From JAICQM01 sp963781555 (GTDB taxonomy: Bacteria > Chloroflexota > Limnocylindria > QHBO01), in NCBI GenBank assembly GCA_963781555.1, contig CAWAGB010000008.1, forward strand, positions 558,001 through 622,000: a DNA stretch of 64,000 nt. The letters run 5' to 3'. The notes under the pieces were generated by a model. It saw nothing but the letters and a program-made list of their open reading frames with translations, was not told where the DNA came from and made no database searches. The translations under genes were made by a program, and so were the position numbers. Every line of letters starts with the position of its first letter. Within the stretch, counting starts at the first letter, position 1. Positions 43,711-51,952 of the stretch are shown piece after piece.

Positions 43711-44668
43711 TCACGGTGGCCTGCTGCTCGTGCACGCCCATCCCGATGACGAGGCAATGACCACCGGCGGCCTGATCGCCGCGCAGGTGGATGCCGGCCG
43801 TCGGGTCGACCTGGTGACATGCACCGATGGCGCCGAGGGCGAGATCCACGACCCGACGCTCGACATCGACGAGGCGCGGCCCCGGCTGGCCCAGATCCGC
43901 CGCGGCGAGCTGGACTGCTCGCTGGATGCGCTCGGTGGCGGGCGGATCAACCTGCACCTGCTCGGCTATCGCGACTCCGGGATGATGGGCACCGATGCCA
44001 ACGCGCACCCCGAGTCGTTCTGGCAGTCGGACCTCGACGAGGCGATCGGACGGCTGGTCCGCATCGTGCGCGAAGCGCGGCCGGCGGTGATGGTCAGCTA
44101 CGACGAGAACGGCGGGTACGGGCATCCCGACCACATCAACGCCCACCGGATCGCGTTCGCCGCCTACGAGGCTGCCGCGGACGCCTCCCGCTACGCCGGT
44201 GCTGGCGCCCCCCACGCGGTGGCGAAGCTCTACCAGACCGCCTTCCCGCGCGAGCGCTGGTTCGCGCTCATGCTGGCGATGAAGGAGCGCGGCATCGAGC
44301 TGCCATGGGACTTCGACGAGACGGTCGAGACATTCGCCGCGGAGGATCTCAACCCGTCGAACGCGGAGGCGATCCGCCAGGCCGCCGACCAGCTCGAGAG
44401 CGGAGAGGGTTCCGAGGGCTTCGGGACGCCGGAGGCGGCCATCACCACCCGCGTGGACGTGTCGGCGGTCGCGGATCGCAAGCGCGCCTGCATGGCCTGT
44501 CACCGCACCCAGGCGCAGGATCTCGGCTGGCTGCTGCACCTGCCGGACGACCTGGCGGCCGATGCGCTGAGCCCCGAGTCGTTCATCCTGCGGCGCTGGC
44601 GCGGTCACGAGCCACTCCCCGACGGGCTCGACGAGGACGACCTGTTCGCGGGGCTTGAGGAGGGCTGA
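43703..44668 (+). CDS. PIG-L family deacetylase (MshB/Mca-like)
   Basis: The 321-residue protein has the zinc motif AHPDDE near residue 12, TCTDGAEGE, and YDENGGYGHPDHINAHR with the second metal histidine. Length and sequence resemble mycothiol enzymes MshB (GlcNAc-Ins deacetylase) and Mca (S-conjugate amidase). Other members deacetylate N-acetylglucosaminyl compounds such as bacillithiol precursors. The other mycothiol genes are not in this window apart from a possible MshD-like GNAT. Confidence 0.87.
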   Translation: MADHGGLLLVHAHPDDEAMTTGGLIAAQVDAGRRVDLVTCTDGAEGEIHDPTLDIDEARPRLAQIRRGELDCSLDALGGGRINLHLLGYRDSGMMGTDANAHPESFWQSDLDEAIGRLVRIVREARPAVMVSYDENGGYGHPDHINAHRIAFAAYEAAADASRYAGAGAPHAVAKLYQTAFPRERWFALMLAMKERGIELPWDFDETVETFAAEDLNPSNAEAIRQAADQLESGEGSEGFGTPEAAITTRVDVSAVADRKRACMACHRTQAQDLGWLLHLPDDLAADALSPESFILRRWRGHEPLPDGLDEDDLFAGLEEG

Positions 44669-44669
44669 C

Positions 44670-45326
44670 ATGTCCGGAAGGTCCATCGGTCTGTCGGAGG
44701 AGCTGCACGCGTACCTGATGCGGGTCGGGGTCCGTGAGCCGAAGGTGCTGACCGACCTGCGCGCCGACACAGCCGACCATCCGCAGGCGCAGATGCAGAT
44801 CGCGCCGGAGGAGGGTGCGCTGCTGGCCATGCTGGTGCGCCTCGTGGGCGCGGAGCGGATCCTGGAGATCGGCACGTTCACCGGATACAGCAGCACGGCA
44901 ATGGCGCTGGCGCTTCCGCCCGGCGGCCGCATCACCTGCTGCGACATCTCGGCGGAGTTCACCGCCCGCGCCCGACAGGCCTGGTCGGACGCCGCGGTCG
45001 AGGACCGGGTGGAGCTGCGCATCGGTCCGGCGGTCGATTCGCTGGCCGCGCTCGAGGCGGAGGGCGCGTCGTTCGACATGGCCTTCATCGATGCCGACAA
45101 GGCCGGCTACCCCGACTACTACGAGGCCTGCCTGCGGCTGGTGCGGCCCGGGGGCCTGATCTGCATCGACAACGTGCTGTGGTCGGGACGGGTTGCCGAC
45201 GGGACCGATACCGATGCCTCCACCGAGACGATCCGCGCGGTCAACGCCGCCATCGCCGACGATCCACGGGTCGACGTGGCGATGCTGCCCGTCGCCGACG
45301 GGGTGACCCTGGCACGCGTCCGCTGA
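44670..45326 (+). CDS. SAM-dependent O-methyltransferase
   Basis: The 218-residue protein is of the caffeoyl-CoA/catechol type. It has LEIGTFTGYSSTAMALALP (SAM site near residue 65), CCDISAEFT, the metal-binding IDADKAGYPDYYE near 137, and DNVLWSGRV. ATG 44670 follows a GAGGAGGG ribosome site within the end of the PIG-L gene. Its stop overlaps the CTG proposed as the lysA start. The acceptor is unknown. Confidence 0.88.
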   Translation: MSGRSIGLSEELHAYLMRVGVREPKVLTDLRADTADHPQAQMQIAPEEGALLAMLVRLVGAERILEIGTFTGYSSTAMALALPPGGRITCCDISAEFTARARQAWSDAAVEDRVELRIGPAVDSLAALEAEGASFDMAFIDADKAGYPDYYEACLRLVRPGGLICIDNVLWSGRVADGTDTDASTETIRAVNAAIADDPRVDVAMLPVADGVTLARVR

Positions 45327-46456
45327 CGGAGCTCCTCGGCGCCGCCGCGGACCGATGGGGGACGCCAGTCTACGTCCTCGACCTCGACGTGGCAGCCGCG
45401 AACCTCGCCCGGGTGCGCGCCGCGCTCCCCGGTGCCCTCATCGCGTACGCGGTGAAGGCCAACCACGACCCGGCGCTGCTGCGCCGTCTCGTCGCCGACG
45501 GCGCCGGGTGCGAGGTGGTGACCGCGGTCGAGCTGGCGCTCGCGATGCGGGCCGGCTGCGCGCCGGAGCGCATCGTGATGAACGGGGTCGGCAAGACCGA
45601 TGTGGAGGCCGCCGAGGCGCTCGCCCTCGGGGCGCTCGTCAACGCCGAGTCGCTCGATGAGCTGGGGGCGCTGCTCGCCCTGCGGATCCCCGGGGCGCGG
45701 ATCGGTCTCCGCCTCAACCCGGGCATCGAAGCCGAGACCCACCGGCACCTGGCGACCGGGGCGGCCACGAGCAAGTTCGGCATCCCCATCTCGGCGCTCG
45801 ACGCGGCGCTGGCACTCGCGCGCGACGCCGGCGTGGACATCGCGTCGGTGGGGGCGCACATCGGCTCCGACATCGATGACCCCGGGCCCTACCGCGCACT
45901 GGCGGCGCGCATGGCGGCGCTCGAGGTGCCGGCGATCGACCTTGGCGGCGGCTGGGCATCGGTCGAGCTCGCTGGCGCGCTGGCGGACCGGCCCGGACTG
46001 ATCGTCGAGCCGGGTCGCTCGCTGGTGGCGGATGCCGGGTGGCTGCTCGTCCGCGTGGTGCGCGTGCAGCCGCGCGACGGGTTCACGTACCTCGTCGCCG
46101 ACGCCGGCATGAGCGAGCTGATCCGGCCGGCCCTCTACGGCGCCGAGCACCCGGTGTCGCTCGTGCGTGCCGGAGCGGCGTTCGATCCTCCGCCGGCGGT
46201 CCACCTGGCGGGGCCGGTCTGCGAGGCGGGCGACGTGCTGGTTCACGATATCGGTCGCTGGTTGGACCCCGGTGAGCTGCGTGGGGCCGGCCCGGGCGCG
46301 ATCCTGGCCATCGGTCGCGCAGGTGCCTACGGCGCCGTCATGGCCTCCACCTACAACGGGCGGCCGCGGCCCGCGGAGGTGGTGGTGGCGGGCGGAGAGG
46401 CGCGCCTGTCGCGCCGCCGGGAGACGCTCGAAGACCTGCTCGTGCGCGACGTCTGA
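45323..46456 (+). CDS. lysA: Diaminopimelate decarboxylase-like PLP enzyme
   Basis: The enzyme makes lysine from meso-diaminopimelate. The 377-residue protein has the PLP lysine in IAYAVKANHD near residue 46, AHIGSDIDD, DLGGGWAS, VEPGRSLV and the specificity region CEAGDVLV and YGAVMASTYNG. No ATG, GTG or TTG lies in frame between the O-methyltransferase body and the conserved TPVYVLD, so I place the start at CTG 45323, which overlaps the upstream TGA (CTGA). A start inside the upstream gene at 45179 is the alternative. Confidence 0.85.
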   Translation: MTELLGAAADRWGTPVYVLDLDVAAANLARVRAALPGALIAYAVKANHDPALLRRLVADGAGCEVVTAVELALAMRAGCAPERIVMNGVGKTDVEAAEALALGALVNAESLDELGALLALRIPGARIGLRLNPGIEAETHRHLATGAATSKFGIPISALDAALALARDAGVDIASVGAHIGSDIDDPGPYRALAARMAALEVPAIDLGGGWASVELAGALADRPGLIVEPGRSLVADAGWLLVRVVRVQPRDGFTYLVADAGMSELIRPALYGAEHPVSLVRAGAAFDPPPAVHLAGPVCEAGDVLVHDIGRWLDPGELRGAGPGAILAIGRAGAYGAVMASTYNGRPRPAEVVVAGGEARLSRRRETLEDLLVRDV

Positions 46457-46464
46457 GCCGACCG

Positions 46465-47085
46465 TCAGACGATCGGTGCGGTCTCGTCGAGTGCTCGGAA
46501 GCCGTGGCCGCCCATGACGCGCCACGCGGCTCCGTCGTGGTTGAGGTGGTAGATCGACGGCATCGGCATGGCCTGGTGGAACTCGAAGCCGACACCCTCC
46601 TGGAGCGTGGCCAGCAGCAGGCTGATGAGGTTGCCGTGGCTTCCGACGAGGACCCGCCCGCCAGCGGCGTGCCGGCTGCGCAGGAGGTCAAGCTGGGCGC
46701 GGACGCGGCGCTGCGCCTCGGCGCCCGACTCCGCACCGGGGAGGCGGTAGTCCGGCTCGCTCCACGACCGCTCGAGCTGCTCGCGCCAGTCCGAGCGCGA
46801 CTCGGTGGTCAGCCGTCGCTCGCGGAAATCGGGGAGCAGGAGGACCTGCATCATCCGGCGCTGCGCGGTCGGCTCGACGGTCGCCACGGCGCGCGCGTAC
46901 GGCGAGGAGTAGATGGCGTGGAGCTGGAACGGCTCGAGCTCGTCGGCAAGCTCCTCGGCGGCCCGTTGCCCGGCCTCGGTGAGCGGCCGGTCGTCGTCGC
47001 GCTCCTCCCACCCCGGCGTGCCGGGCGGGATCGGCTCCGCATGGCGGACGAGGATCAGGTTGAGGTCGGGGAGGCGCTCGTGCAT
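46465..47085 (-). CDS. Histidine phosphatase family protein
   Basis: The 206-residue protein has the catalytic LILVRHAEPIPP near residue 11, the family PLTEAGQRAAEELADEL, IYSSPYARAVATVEP, and VGSHGNLISLL with the second histidine. It resembles phosphoglycerate-mutase-like phosphatases. It is convergent with lysA, 8 nt apart. The leaderless promoter lies just inside of the inverted-repeat element at 47.1 kb. Confidence 0.9.
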   Translation of the reverse strand: MHERLPDLNLILVRHAEPIPPGTPGWEERDDDRPLTEAGQRAAEELADELEPFQLHAIYSSPYARAVATVEPTAQRRMMQVLLLPDFRERRLTTESRSDWREQLERSWSEPDYRLPGAESGAEAQRRVRAQLDLLRSRHAAGGRVLVGSHGNLISLLLATLQEGVGFEFHQAMPMPSIYHLNHDGAAWRVMGGHGFRALDETAPIV

Positions 47086-47092
47086 CGGACCG

Positions 47093-47098
47093 AGTCTA
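47093..47098 (-). promoter_or_regulatory. -10 box, leaderless histidine phosphatase gene
   Basis: TAGACT on the minus strand ends 7 nt before ATG 47085. Its -35 region would fall only a few bases from the inverted repeat at 47125. Confidence 0.45.
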
Positions 47099-47131
47099 GC
47101 CGCGAGGGAGTCGCTGGCGTTACACGTGGTG

Positions 47132-47238
47132 CAACGTCCGGATCCCCAGACGGTCGCCGGTGGTCGCCCGTGCCGAAGGTGGGCAACAAACGCACACCGA
47201 ATGCACCGATTCGGGAGATTGCACCGCCGGACATTGCC
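47132..47238. repeat. About 107-bp element, left copy
   Basis: It begins CAACGTCCGGA, contains GGGCAACAAACGCACACCGAA at 47181, and ends CCGGACATTGCC (47227-47238). The order and spacing match the solo copy at 34.0 kb read on the opposite strand. Confidence 0.55.
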
Positions 47239-47297
47239 ACCCCGGCAACGTCGGCAGTGCTAAGCCGGCGATAACGCGCCGATACGCGGCGACCCAC

Positions 47298-47303
47298 CAC
47301 CAT
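47298..47303 (+). promoter_or_regulatory. Possible -10 box of the HTH gene
   Basis: CACCAT is followed by 7 nt and ATG 47311, the same geometry as the leaderless genes but with C for T at the first base. Confidence 0.3.
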
Positions 47304-47310
47304 CCCGCAC

Positions 47311-47964
47311 ATGCCCGGACGGTTCGATCACCTCGCGGACACGCGGCAACGGGCCTCAGAGCTGCGGCGACTCGTGGGACGGGAGGTACGCGTCGCCCGC
47401 CTGATGAGCGGCGCAACCGTGCGTACCGCCGGATCCGCCGTGGGGCGGTCCGGTTCCTGGGTGTCGCGCGTCGAGAGGGGTCTGGTGCCGGGCGTGTCGA
47501 TCGCTGACGTGACCATCCTGGCTGGCGCGGTGGGCCTCCGCGTGCGTCTGAACACCTTCCCTGATGGTCCGGCGGTACGCGACGCGGGGCAGGTGGCGTT
47601 GCTCGGTCGTCTGCGCGCACGCATCGGTCCGGGATGGCGCTGGCAGCTCGAGGTGCCGGTACCGATTCGGGGCGACCGCCGCGCCGCTGACGCAGTGATC
47701 ACCTCGGCTGGTGGACGGTGCGTCATCGAGGCCATCGTTCGGCTGGTGGATCTTCAGGCGCAATGGCGTGCCATCGCGCTGAAGTCGCGTGACCTGGGGA
47801 TCGACCGTGTGATTGTGGTCGTGGCGGCAACGCGTGCCAACCGCCGCACCCTGGCGGGCTCGCGCGACCTGTGGGAATCGGTCCTCCCCGTCGGGACCAG
47901 GGCTGGCATCCGCGCGCTCCGGGCAGGGTCCCTGCCGCCCGATGACGCCCTGCTCCTCATCTAA
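47311..47964 (+). CDS. HTH protein with nuclease-fold-like C-terminal domain
   Basis: The 217-residue protein has an Xre-type helix-turn-helix (about 15-75, MSGATVRTAGSAVGRSGSWVSRVERG) and a C-terminal domain (about 105-200) with ADAVITSAGGRCVIEAIVRL and DRVIVVVAATRANRRTL. That pattern recalls PD-(D/E)xK-like domains of HTH proteins in Chloroflexota and actinobacteria, where the strand usually reads as a VEAETR-type motif. Here it is IEAIVR, so catalysis is doubtful. It is the only gene between the 18-bp inverted repeats. Base composition around it is slightly less GC-rich. Confidence 0.65.
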   Translation: MPGRFDHLADTRQRASELRRLVGREVRVARLMSGATVRTAGSAVGRSGSWVSRVERGLVPGVSIADVTILAGAVGLRVRLNTFPDGPAVRDAGQVALLGRLRARIGPGWRWQLEVPVPIRGDRRAADAVITSAGGRCVIEAIVRLVDLQAQWRAIALKSRDLGIDRVIVVVAATRANRRTLAGSRDLWESVLPVGTRAGIRALRAGSLPPDDALLLI

Positions 47965-47982
47965 GCCGCGTTGCTGGCGGAA

Positions 47983-48088
47983 CAACGTCGGGACTCCGCA
48001 GCGCGGCCCGACGACAGACTATTGCACTAACCCCGCAACAACCGGCCACCGAGACCGCTGATTCAGGCGTTTCAGCGTCCGGACGTTG
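47983..48088. repeat. About 106-bp element, right copy
   Basis: It begins CAACGTCGGGACTCCG, matching CAACGTCCGGAGTCCG of the solo copy except at two bases, and ends TCCGGACGTTG (48078-48088). The inner part is diverged. Confidence 0.5.
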
Positions 48089-48126
48089 CACCACGCGCAA
48101 TCGGGGAACGCAGGCAGGGCCCAAGG

Positions 48127-49845
48127 TCAGGCGGGGGCCGTCTCCCCGGATTCCTCGGCCACGGAGCGACCCGCGCCGCGACCCTCGAACTGCATCCGCA
48201 GGTCGCGCTTGAGGACCTTCCCGAGCGGGTTGCGCGGCAACGCCTCGAGCACCAGCAGCTCCTTGGGCATCTTGTAGGCCGCGATCTGCTGCTCCCCCAG
48301 CCACCGTCGCAGCTCACCGACCGAAAGGGAGCTCTCCGGCTTGAGGACCGCCGCCACGCAGATGCGCTGCTCGCCCTCCATGCGCCGATCCTCGACGCCC
48401 ACCACCGCGACCTCGGCGATCGCCGGGTGGCGCGAGATGATCGCCTCCAGCTCCTCCGGCGCGACCTTCATCCCGCCGCGGATGATGAGGTCCCGCGCGC
48501 GACCGATGAACCGCAGCCGGTCGCCACGCTCCCCGGCGATCTCGAACAGGTCGCCGGTGTGGTAGAAGCCGTCGGCATCGATGGCACGGGCCGTCATCTC
48601 CGGGCGCCGCCAGTAGCCCGGGAAGCGGGTGGGGCCGCGGAACGCGAGCTCGGCCGCCGAGTCGGGCTCCGTGACCTCCTCGCCACTGATCGGGTCGAGC
48701 AGCCGTGTCTCGAGGCCGAGGGCCGCGCGGTTGCCCCACGCGGCGCCATCGGTACCGGGCGCGCCGAAGCGCGGGAAGTAGCGGGCGCGCTCCTCTGGAT
48801 CCGGCACGGTCGCCGGATCGCCGACCAGGCCGGTCCCCTCGTTGGAGCCGAAGAAGTTGGTGACGTCGATCCCGAAGCGGTCCTTCCAGCCGACCACCAT
48901 CGCCGCCGAGAGCGGCGCCGAGCCGGAGCCGATCACCCGCAGGGACGAGAAGTCGCCGGCCGCCAGCAGGCCCTCGTTGGCGAGCAGCATGGTCAGCAGG
49001 ATCGGCGGGGCGACGGTGTAGGCGGCGCGCTCGCGACCGATCTGTCCCAGGAAGACGGGGAGCGCCATCGGGTGGTGCATGACCAGCGTGCCGGCGACCT
49101 GCAGCCACGGCACGAACATGCCGCCGATGCCCGACATGTTGACCATCGGGAACGGGTTGAGCAGCACGTCCCCGTCGGTCAGCCGCGCCCCGTCGGTGGT
49201 GCCGTAGCCGATGCTCAGCCAGTGGTTGTGGCTGCGCGGCACGCCCTTCGGCTCTGCCTCGGTGCCCGACGTCCAGCAGACCGTGAAGATGTCGTTGGCG
49301 GTCCAGGTGCGCTCCGGGAGCTGCGTGTCGCCGGGTCCCGCGGCGAGGATGCCGTCCAGCTCCTCGCCGATGGTGATGACCGGAACGTCCGGCGCCACTT
49401 CCGCGAACATGGCCGCGTGGTCCACGCCGTTGACGCTGGTCGTGGTGACCACCGCCTTCGGATCGGTCAGGCCGATGGTGTGACGCAGCTCGTGCTGGCG
49501 GTACTGGACCGGCAACGGGGTGACGATCGCCCCGATGCGCGCGGCCGCGAGATACACGAGCGGCAGCTCGACGACGTTGGGCAGCTGGACCATCACCACA
49601 TCGTCCCGGCCGACGCCGCGGCGAACCAGCTCGGCTGCCAGCGCATCGGCATGCGCGGCCAGCTCGGCGTACGTCCAGCGCCGCGGCTCGCCGACGGTGA
49701 GCTCGGCGCGGTTCGGGGGGTCGACCACGGCCATGCGGTCGGGTGCCGCGGCCACGTTGCGGCGGAAGAGATCGTCCAGCGTGTCGTCGCCCCACCAGCC
49801 TTCGTCCGTGTAGGCGCGGATGGTGTCGGGCGTGTCGAGGATCAT
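48127..49845 (-). CDS. AMP-dependent acyl-CoA ligase-like enzyme
   Basis: The 572-residue ANL-superfamily protein has the P-loop VCWTSGTEAEPKGVPRSHNH near residue 185, FFGSNEGTG (A5), YHTGDLFEI (A7), FIGRARDLIIRGGMKVAP (A8) and the C-terminal NPLGKVLKRDLR with the adenylation lysine. It resembles medium/long-chain or aromatic acid CoA ligases. ATG 49845 overlaps the stop of the membrane protein gene (ATGA); the longer open frame upstream lies in that gene. The acid is unknown. Confidence 0.88.
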   Translation of the reverse strand: MILDTPDTIRAYTDEGWWGDDTLDDLFRRNVAAAPDRMAVVDPPNRAELTVGEPRRWTYAELAAHADALAAELVRRGVGRDDVVMVQLPNVVELPLVYLAAARIGAIVTPLPVQYRQHELRHTIGLTDPKAVVTTTSVNGVDHAAMFAEVAPDVPVITIGEELDGILAAGPGDTQLPERTWTANDIFTVCWTSGTEAEPKGVPRSHNHWLSIGYGTTDGARLTDGDVLLNPFPMVNMSGIGGMFVPWLQVAGTLVMHHPMALPVFLGQIGRERAAYTVAPPILLTMLLANEGLLAAGDFSSLRVIGSGSAPLSAAMVVGWKDRFGIDVTNFFGSNEGTGLVGDPATVPDPEERARYFPRFGAPGTDGAAWGNRAALGLETRLLDPISGEEVTEPDSAAELAFRGPTRFPGYWRRPEMTARAIDADGFYHTGDLFEIAGERGDRLRFIGRARDLIIRGGMKVAPEELEAIISRHPAIAEVAVVGVEDRRMEGEQRICVAAVLKPESSLSVGELRRWLGEQQIAAYKMPKELLVLEALPRNPLGKVLKRDLRMQFEGRGAGRSVAEESGETAPA

Positions 49846-50651
49846 CGGTCTGTCGTGCTCCTGTTGCGATTGAGCTTGAGCCAGGGGATGAAGCCGGCCG
49901 TGGTGCGCATGTAGTCGGCGTAGCCCTCGCGGCGGGTGGCGATGGTGCGCTCCAGCATCCCCATTCCTGATACGCGTACGAGCAGGATCGTCATCAGTGC
50001 CGGCGCGAAGACCGACCACCACCCGCCGGCGGCCACCGCGATCAGCCACAGGCCCCACCACTGCGCGGCGTCGCCGAAATAGTTGGGATGGCGGGTGGTG
50101 GACCACAGGCCGGAGCGCATGGTCTGTCCCTTGTTGGCGGGGTCGCGCACGAAGGCGGTGAGCTGGTAGTCCCCGAGTGCCTCGAAGATGAAGCCGATGA
50201 CCCACAGGCCCATGCCCGCGTAGTCGAGGAGCGTCCACTCGGCGGGTCCGCCGCTCATCACCGCGTAGAGCGGCATCCCGATCACCCAGGCCAGCAGGCC
50301 CTGGAGGAGGAAGACGCGCGGCAGGCTCTGCCACGACCAGCTCGCGCCCACCTTGCGGCGCATCTCGGCGTAGCGATAGTCCTCGCCCTTGCCGGCGTTG
50401 CGTCCGCTGATATGGGTGGCCAGGCGTGTCGCCCACACCGCCACCAGGATGAGGACCAGGGTCTCGCGCGGCTCCCAGCCGCGATCCGGGGTGGTGATCC
50501 GGTACGCGACAGCCTGGAGGAGGAAGAACGGGCCCCAGAAGATGTCGACGATGCTCGTGTCGCGCACGCGCACGCTGACTGCCCAAACGAGCGCGCCCGC
50601 GACGAGCACGGCGGCCAGGGCGGCGCCCAGCGGAACCAGGACCTCGGTCAC
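49842..50651 (-). CDS. DUF1295 / steroid 5-alpha-reductase-like membrane protein
   Basis: The 269-residue protein has about six membrane helices and the family end motif: GLWSTTRHPNYFGDAAQWWGLWL near residue 180 and the final GYADYMRTTAGFIPWLK. These belong to the isoprenylcysteine-methyltransferase/5-alpha-reductase fold that acts on lipids with NADPH or SAM. The start is GTG 50651. It is coupled to the downstream acyl ligase, which suggests a shared lipid or fatty-acid substrate. Confidence 0.85.
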   Translation of the reverse strand: MTEVLVPLGAALAAVLVAGALVWAVSVRVRDTSIVDIFWGPFFLLQAVAYRITTPDRGWEPRETLVLILVAVWATRLATHISGRNAGKGEDYRYAEMRRKVGASWSWQSLPRVFLLQGLLAWVIGMPLYAVMSGGPAEWTLLDYAGMGLWVIGFIFEALGDYQLTAFVRDPANKGQTMRSGLWSTTRHPNYFGDAAQWWGLWLIAVAAGGWWSVFAPALMTILLVRVSGMGMLERTIATRREGYADYMRTTAGFIPWLKLNRNRSTTDR

Positions 50652-50706
50652 GGGCGGAATACGGCGCGGGCGCCGCCACGGATCATGGGCAGCAGTATGC
50701 GCCGGG

Positions 50707-51864
50707 CTACCGTCCCGCGGCGACGGCCTCGGCGGCGCGCATGACGCGCAGGACGTTGCGGCACGCCAGGCCGGCGACCTGGGCGTCCGTCCAACCGCGG
50801 GCAAGGAGCTCGGCAATCAGGAGCGGGTAGCCGGAGACGTCCTCCATGCCGCGCGGGAAGAGGAGCGTCCCGTCGTAGTCCCCGCCGAGCCCGACGTGGT
50901 CGAACCCCGCCACGCGCGCCACGTGCTCGACGTGGTCGGCGACGTCGGCGACCGAGGGCAGTGGCACGTCCAGCGCGCTGACGATCTCGTCCCGCAGGCG
51001 GCGCAGCTCGCGCAGGTCGGTGATGCCGGCGCTGCGGCGGTCGAGCTCGGCGATCCCCGGCGCGATGGCCGCCGCCGCTGCGGCACTCACGAAGCCGGCG
51101 ACGAAGGTGACCATGCACACGCCGCCGTTCTGCGGCAGCCGGGCCAGGATCTCGTCCGGCACGTTGCGCGGCACGTCGCAGATGGCCCGCGCCGACGAGT
51201 GGCTGAAGATGACCGGCGCGGCGCTCTCGTCGAGCGCGTCGCGCATCGTGTCCGGCGAGACGTGCGACAGGTCGACCAGCATCCCCAGCCGGTTCATCTC
51301 GCGCACCACCGTGCGCCCGAACGGGGAGAGGCCGCCGCTGCGGGGCGCGTCGGTGGCCGCGTCGGCCCAGTCGATGGTCGCGGTGTGGGTCAGGGTGAGG
51401 TACGCGGCGCCCAGCTCGCGGAACATGCGCAGTGTCCCGAGCGAGTTCTCCAGCACGTGGCCGCCCTCCATGCCGAGCAGTGAGGCGACTCGGCCGGCGG
51501 CCATCGCCGCATCGACGTCGTCGGCCGTGCGGCAGAAGGCGAGGTCATCTGGGTAGCGGGCAATCATCCGCCGGGCCAGGTCGATCTGCTCGAGCTGCAT
51601 GGCAGCGAAGGCACGCCCCTCCGGGTCCGGACGGGCGGGCACGTAGACGCTCCAGAACTGGGCGCCCACCCCGCCGGCGCGGAGGCGCGGGAGATCCGTG
51701 TTGCCCGGTGCGCGGCCCGTCAGGTCGTAGCGCTCGGGATCCCCCTGTGCGTCGAAGTCCTGGCGGACCGTCCACGGCAGGTCGTTGTGCCCGTCGAAGA
51801 TCGGATGGGCGCGCAGGAGGTCCCGCGCGCGGTCGAGGTGGGCGGAGGCATTGGTGGCTGGCAT
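50707..51864 (-). CDS. Membrane dipeptidase family (peptidase M19)
   Basis: The 385-residue zinc enzyme has the first metal motif FDGHNDLPW near residue 23, the bridging glutamate in LLGMEGGHVLE near 131, histidines in VDLSHVSPDTM and IFSHSSARAIC, and GGDYDG near 325. Family members cleave dipeptides, including some with D-residues. No signal peptide is seen, so it is probably cytosolic. It lies first in the strand run leading to the DUF1295 and ligase genes, with 55 nt between, and is divergent from the GH26-like gene. Confidence 0.92.
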   Translation of the reverse strand: MPATNASAHLDRARDLLRAHPIFDGHNDLPWTVRQDFDAQGDPERYDLTGRAPGNTDLPRLRAGGVGAQFWSVYVPARPDPEGRAFAAMQLEQIDLARRMIARYPDDLAFCRTADDVDAAMAAGRVASLLGMEGGHVLENSLGTLRMFRELGAAYLTLTHTATIDWADAATDAPRSGGLSPFGRTVVREMNRLGMLVDLSHVSPDTMRDALDESAAPVIFSHSSARAICDVPRNVPDEILARLPQNGGVCMVTFVAGFVSAAAAAAIAPGIAELDRRSAGITDLRELRRLRDEIVSALDVPLPSVADVADHVEHVARVAGFDHVGLGGDYDGTLLFPRGMEDVSGYPLLIAELLARGWTDAQVAGLACRNVLRVMRAAEAVAAGR

Positions 51865-51952
51865 TGATGGGAGAGGGTACGCGAGTGCCCGGACGGCGAC
51901 CCGGACGATCGGCCCATACCGCGGTGCGCCGGTGCACCGTCACCATCGGTCC

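Larger units (their letters stand above)
47125..48095. mobile_element. Inverted-repeat-bounded HTH gene module (putative)
   Basis: CGTGGTGCAACGTCCGGA (47125-47142) and its exact complement (48078-48095) bracket 971 bp that hold one gene. No target-site duplication is visible outside the repeats. The bounded unit may be a small mobile module or a regulator between its own binding sites. There is no transposase. Confidence 0.4.

Noticed and set aside
47125..48095. Complete insertion sequence
   Set aside because: The inverted repeats are convincing, but the only gene is an HTH protein without a transposase motif and there is no target duplication.
48127..50679. An 850-residue fusion of an N-terminal Arg-rich part with the acyl ligase
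   Set aside because: The first 278 residues are the DUF1295 gene in another frame. The ligase starts at ATG 49845, which overlaps the upstream stop.
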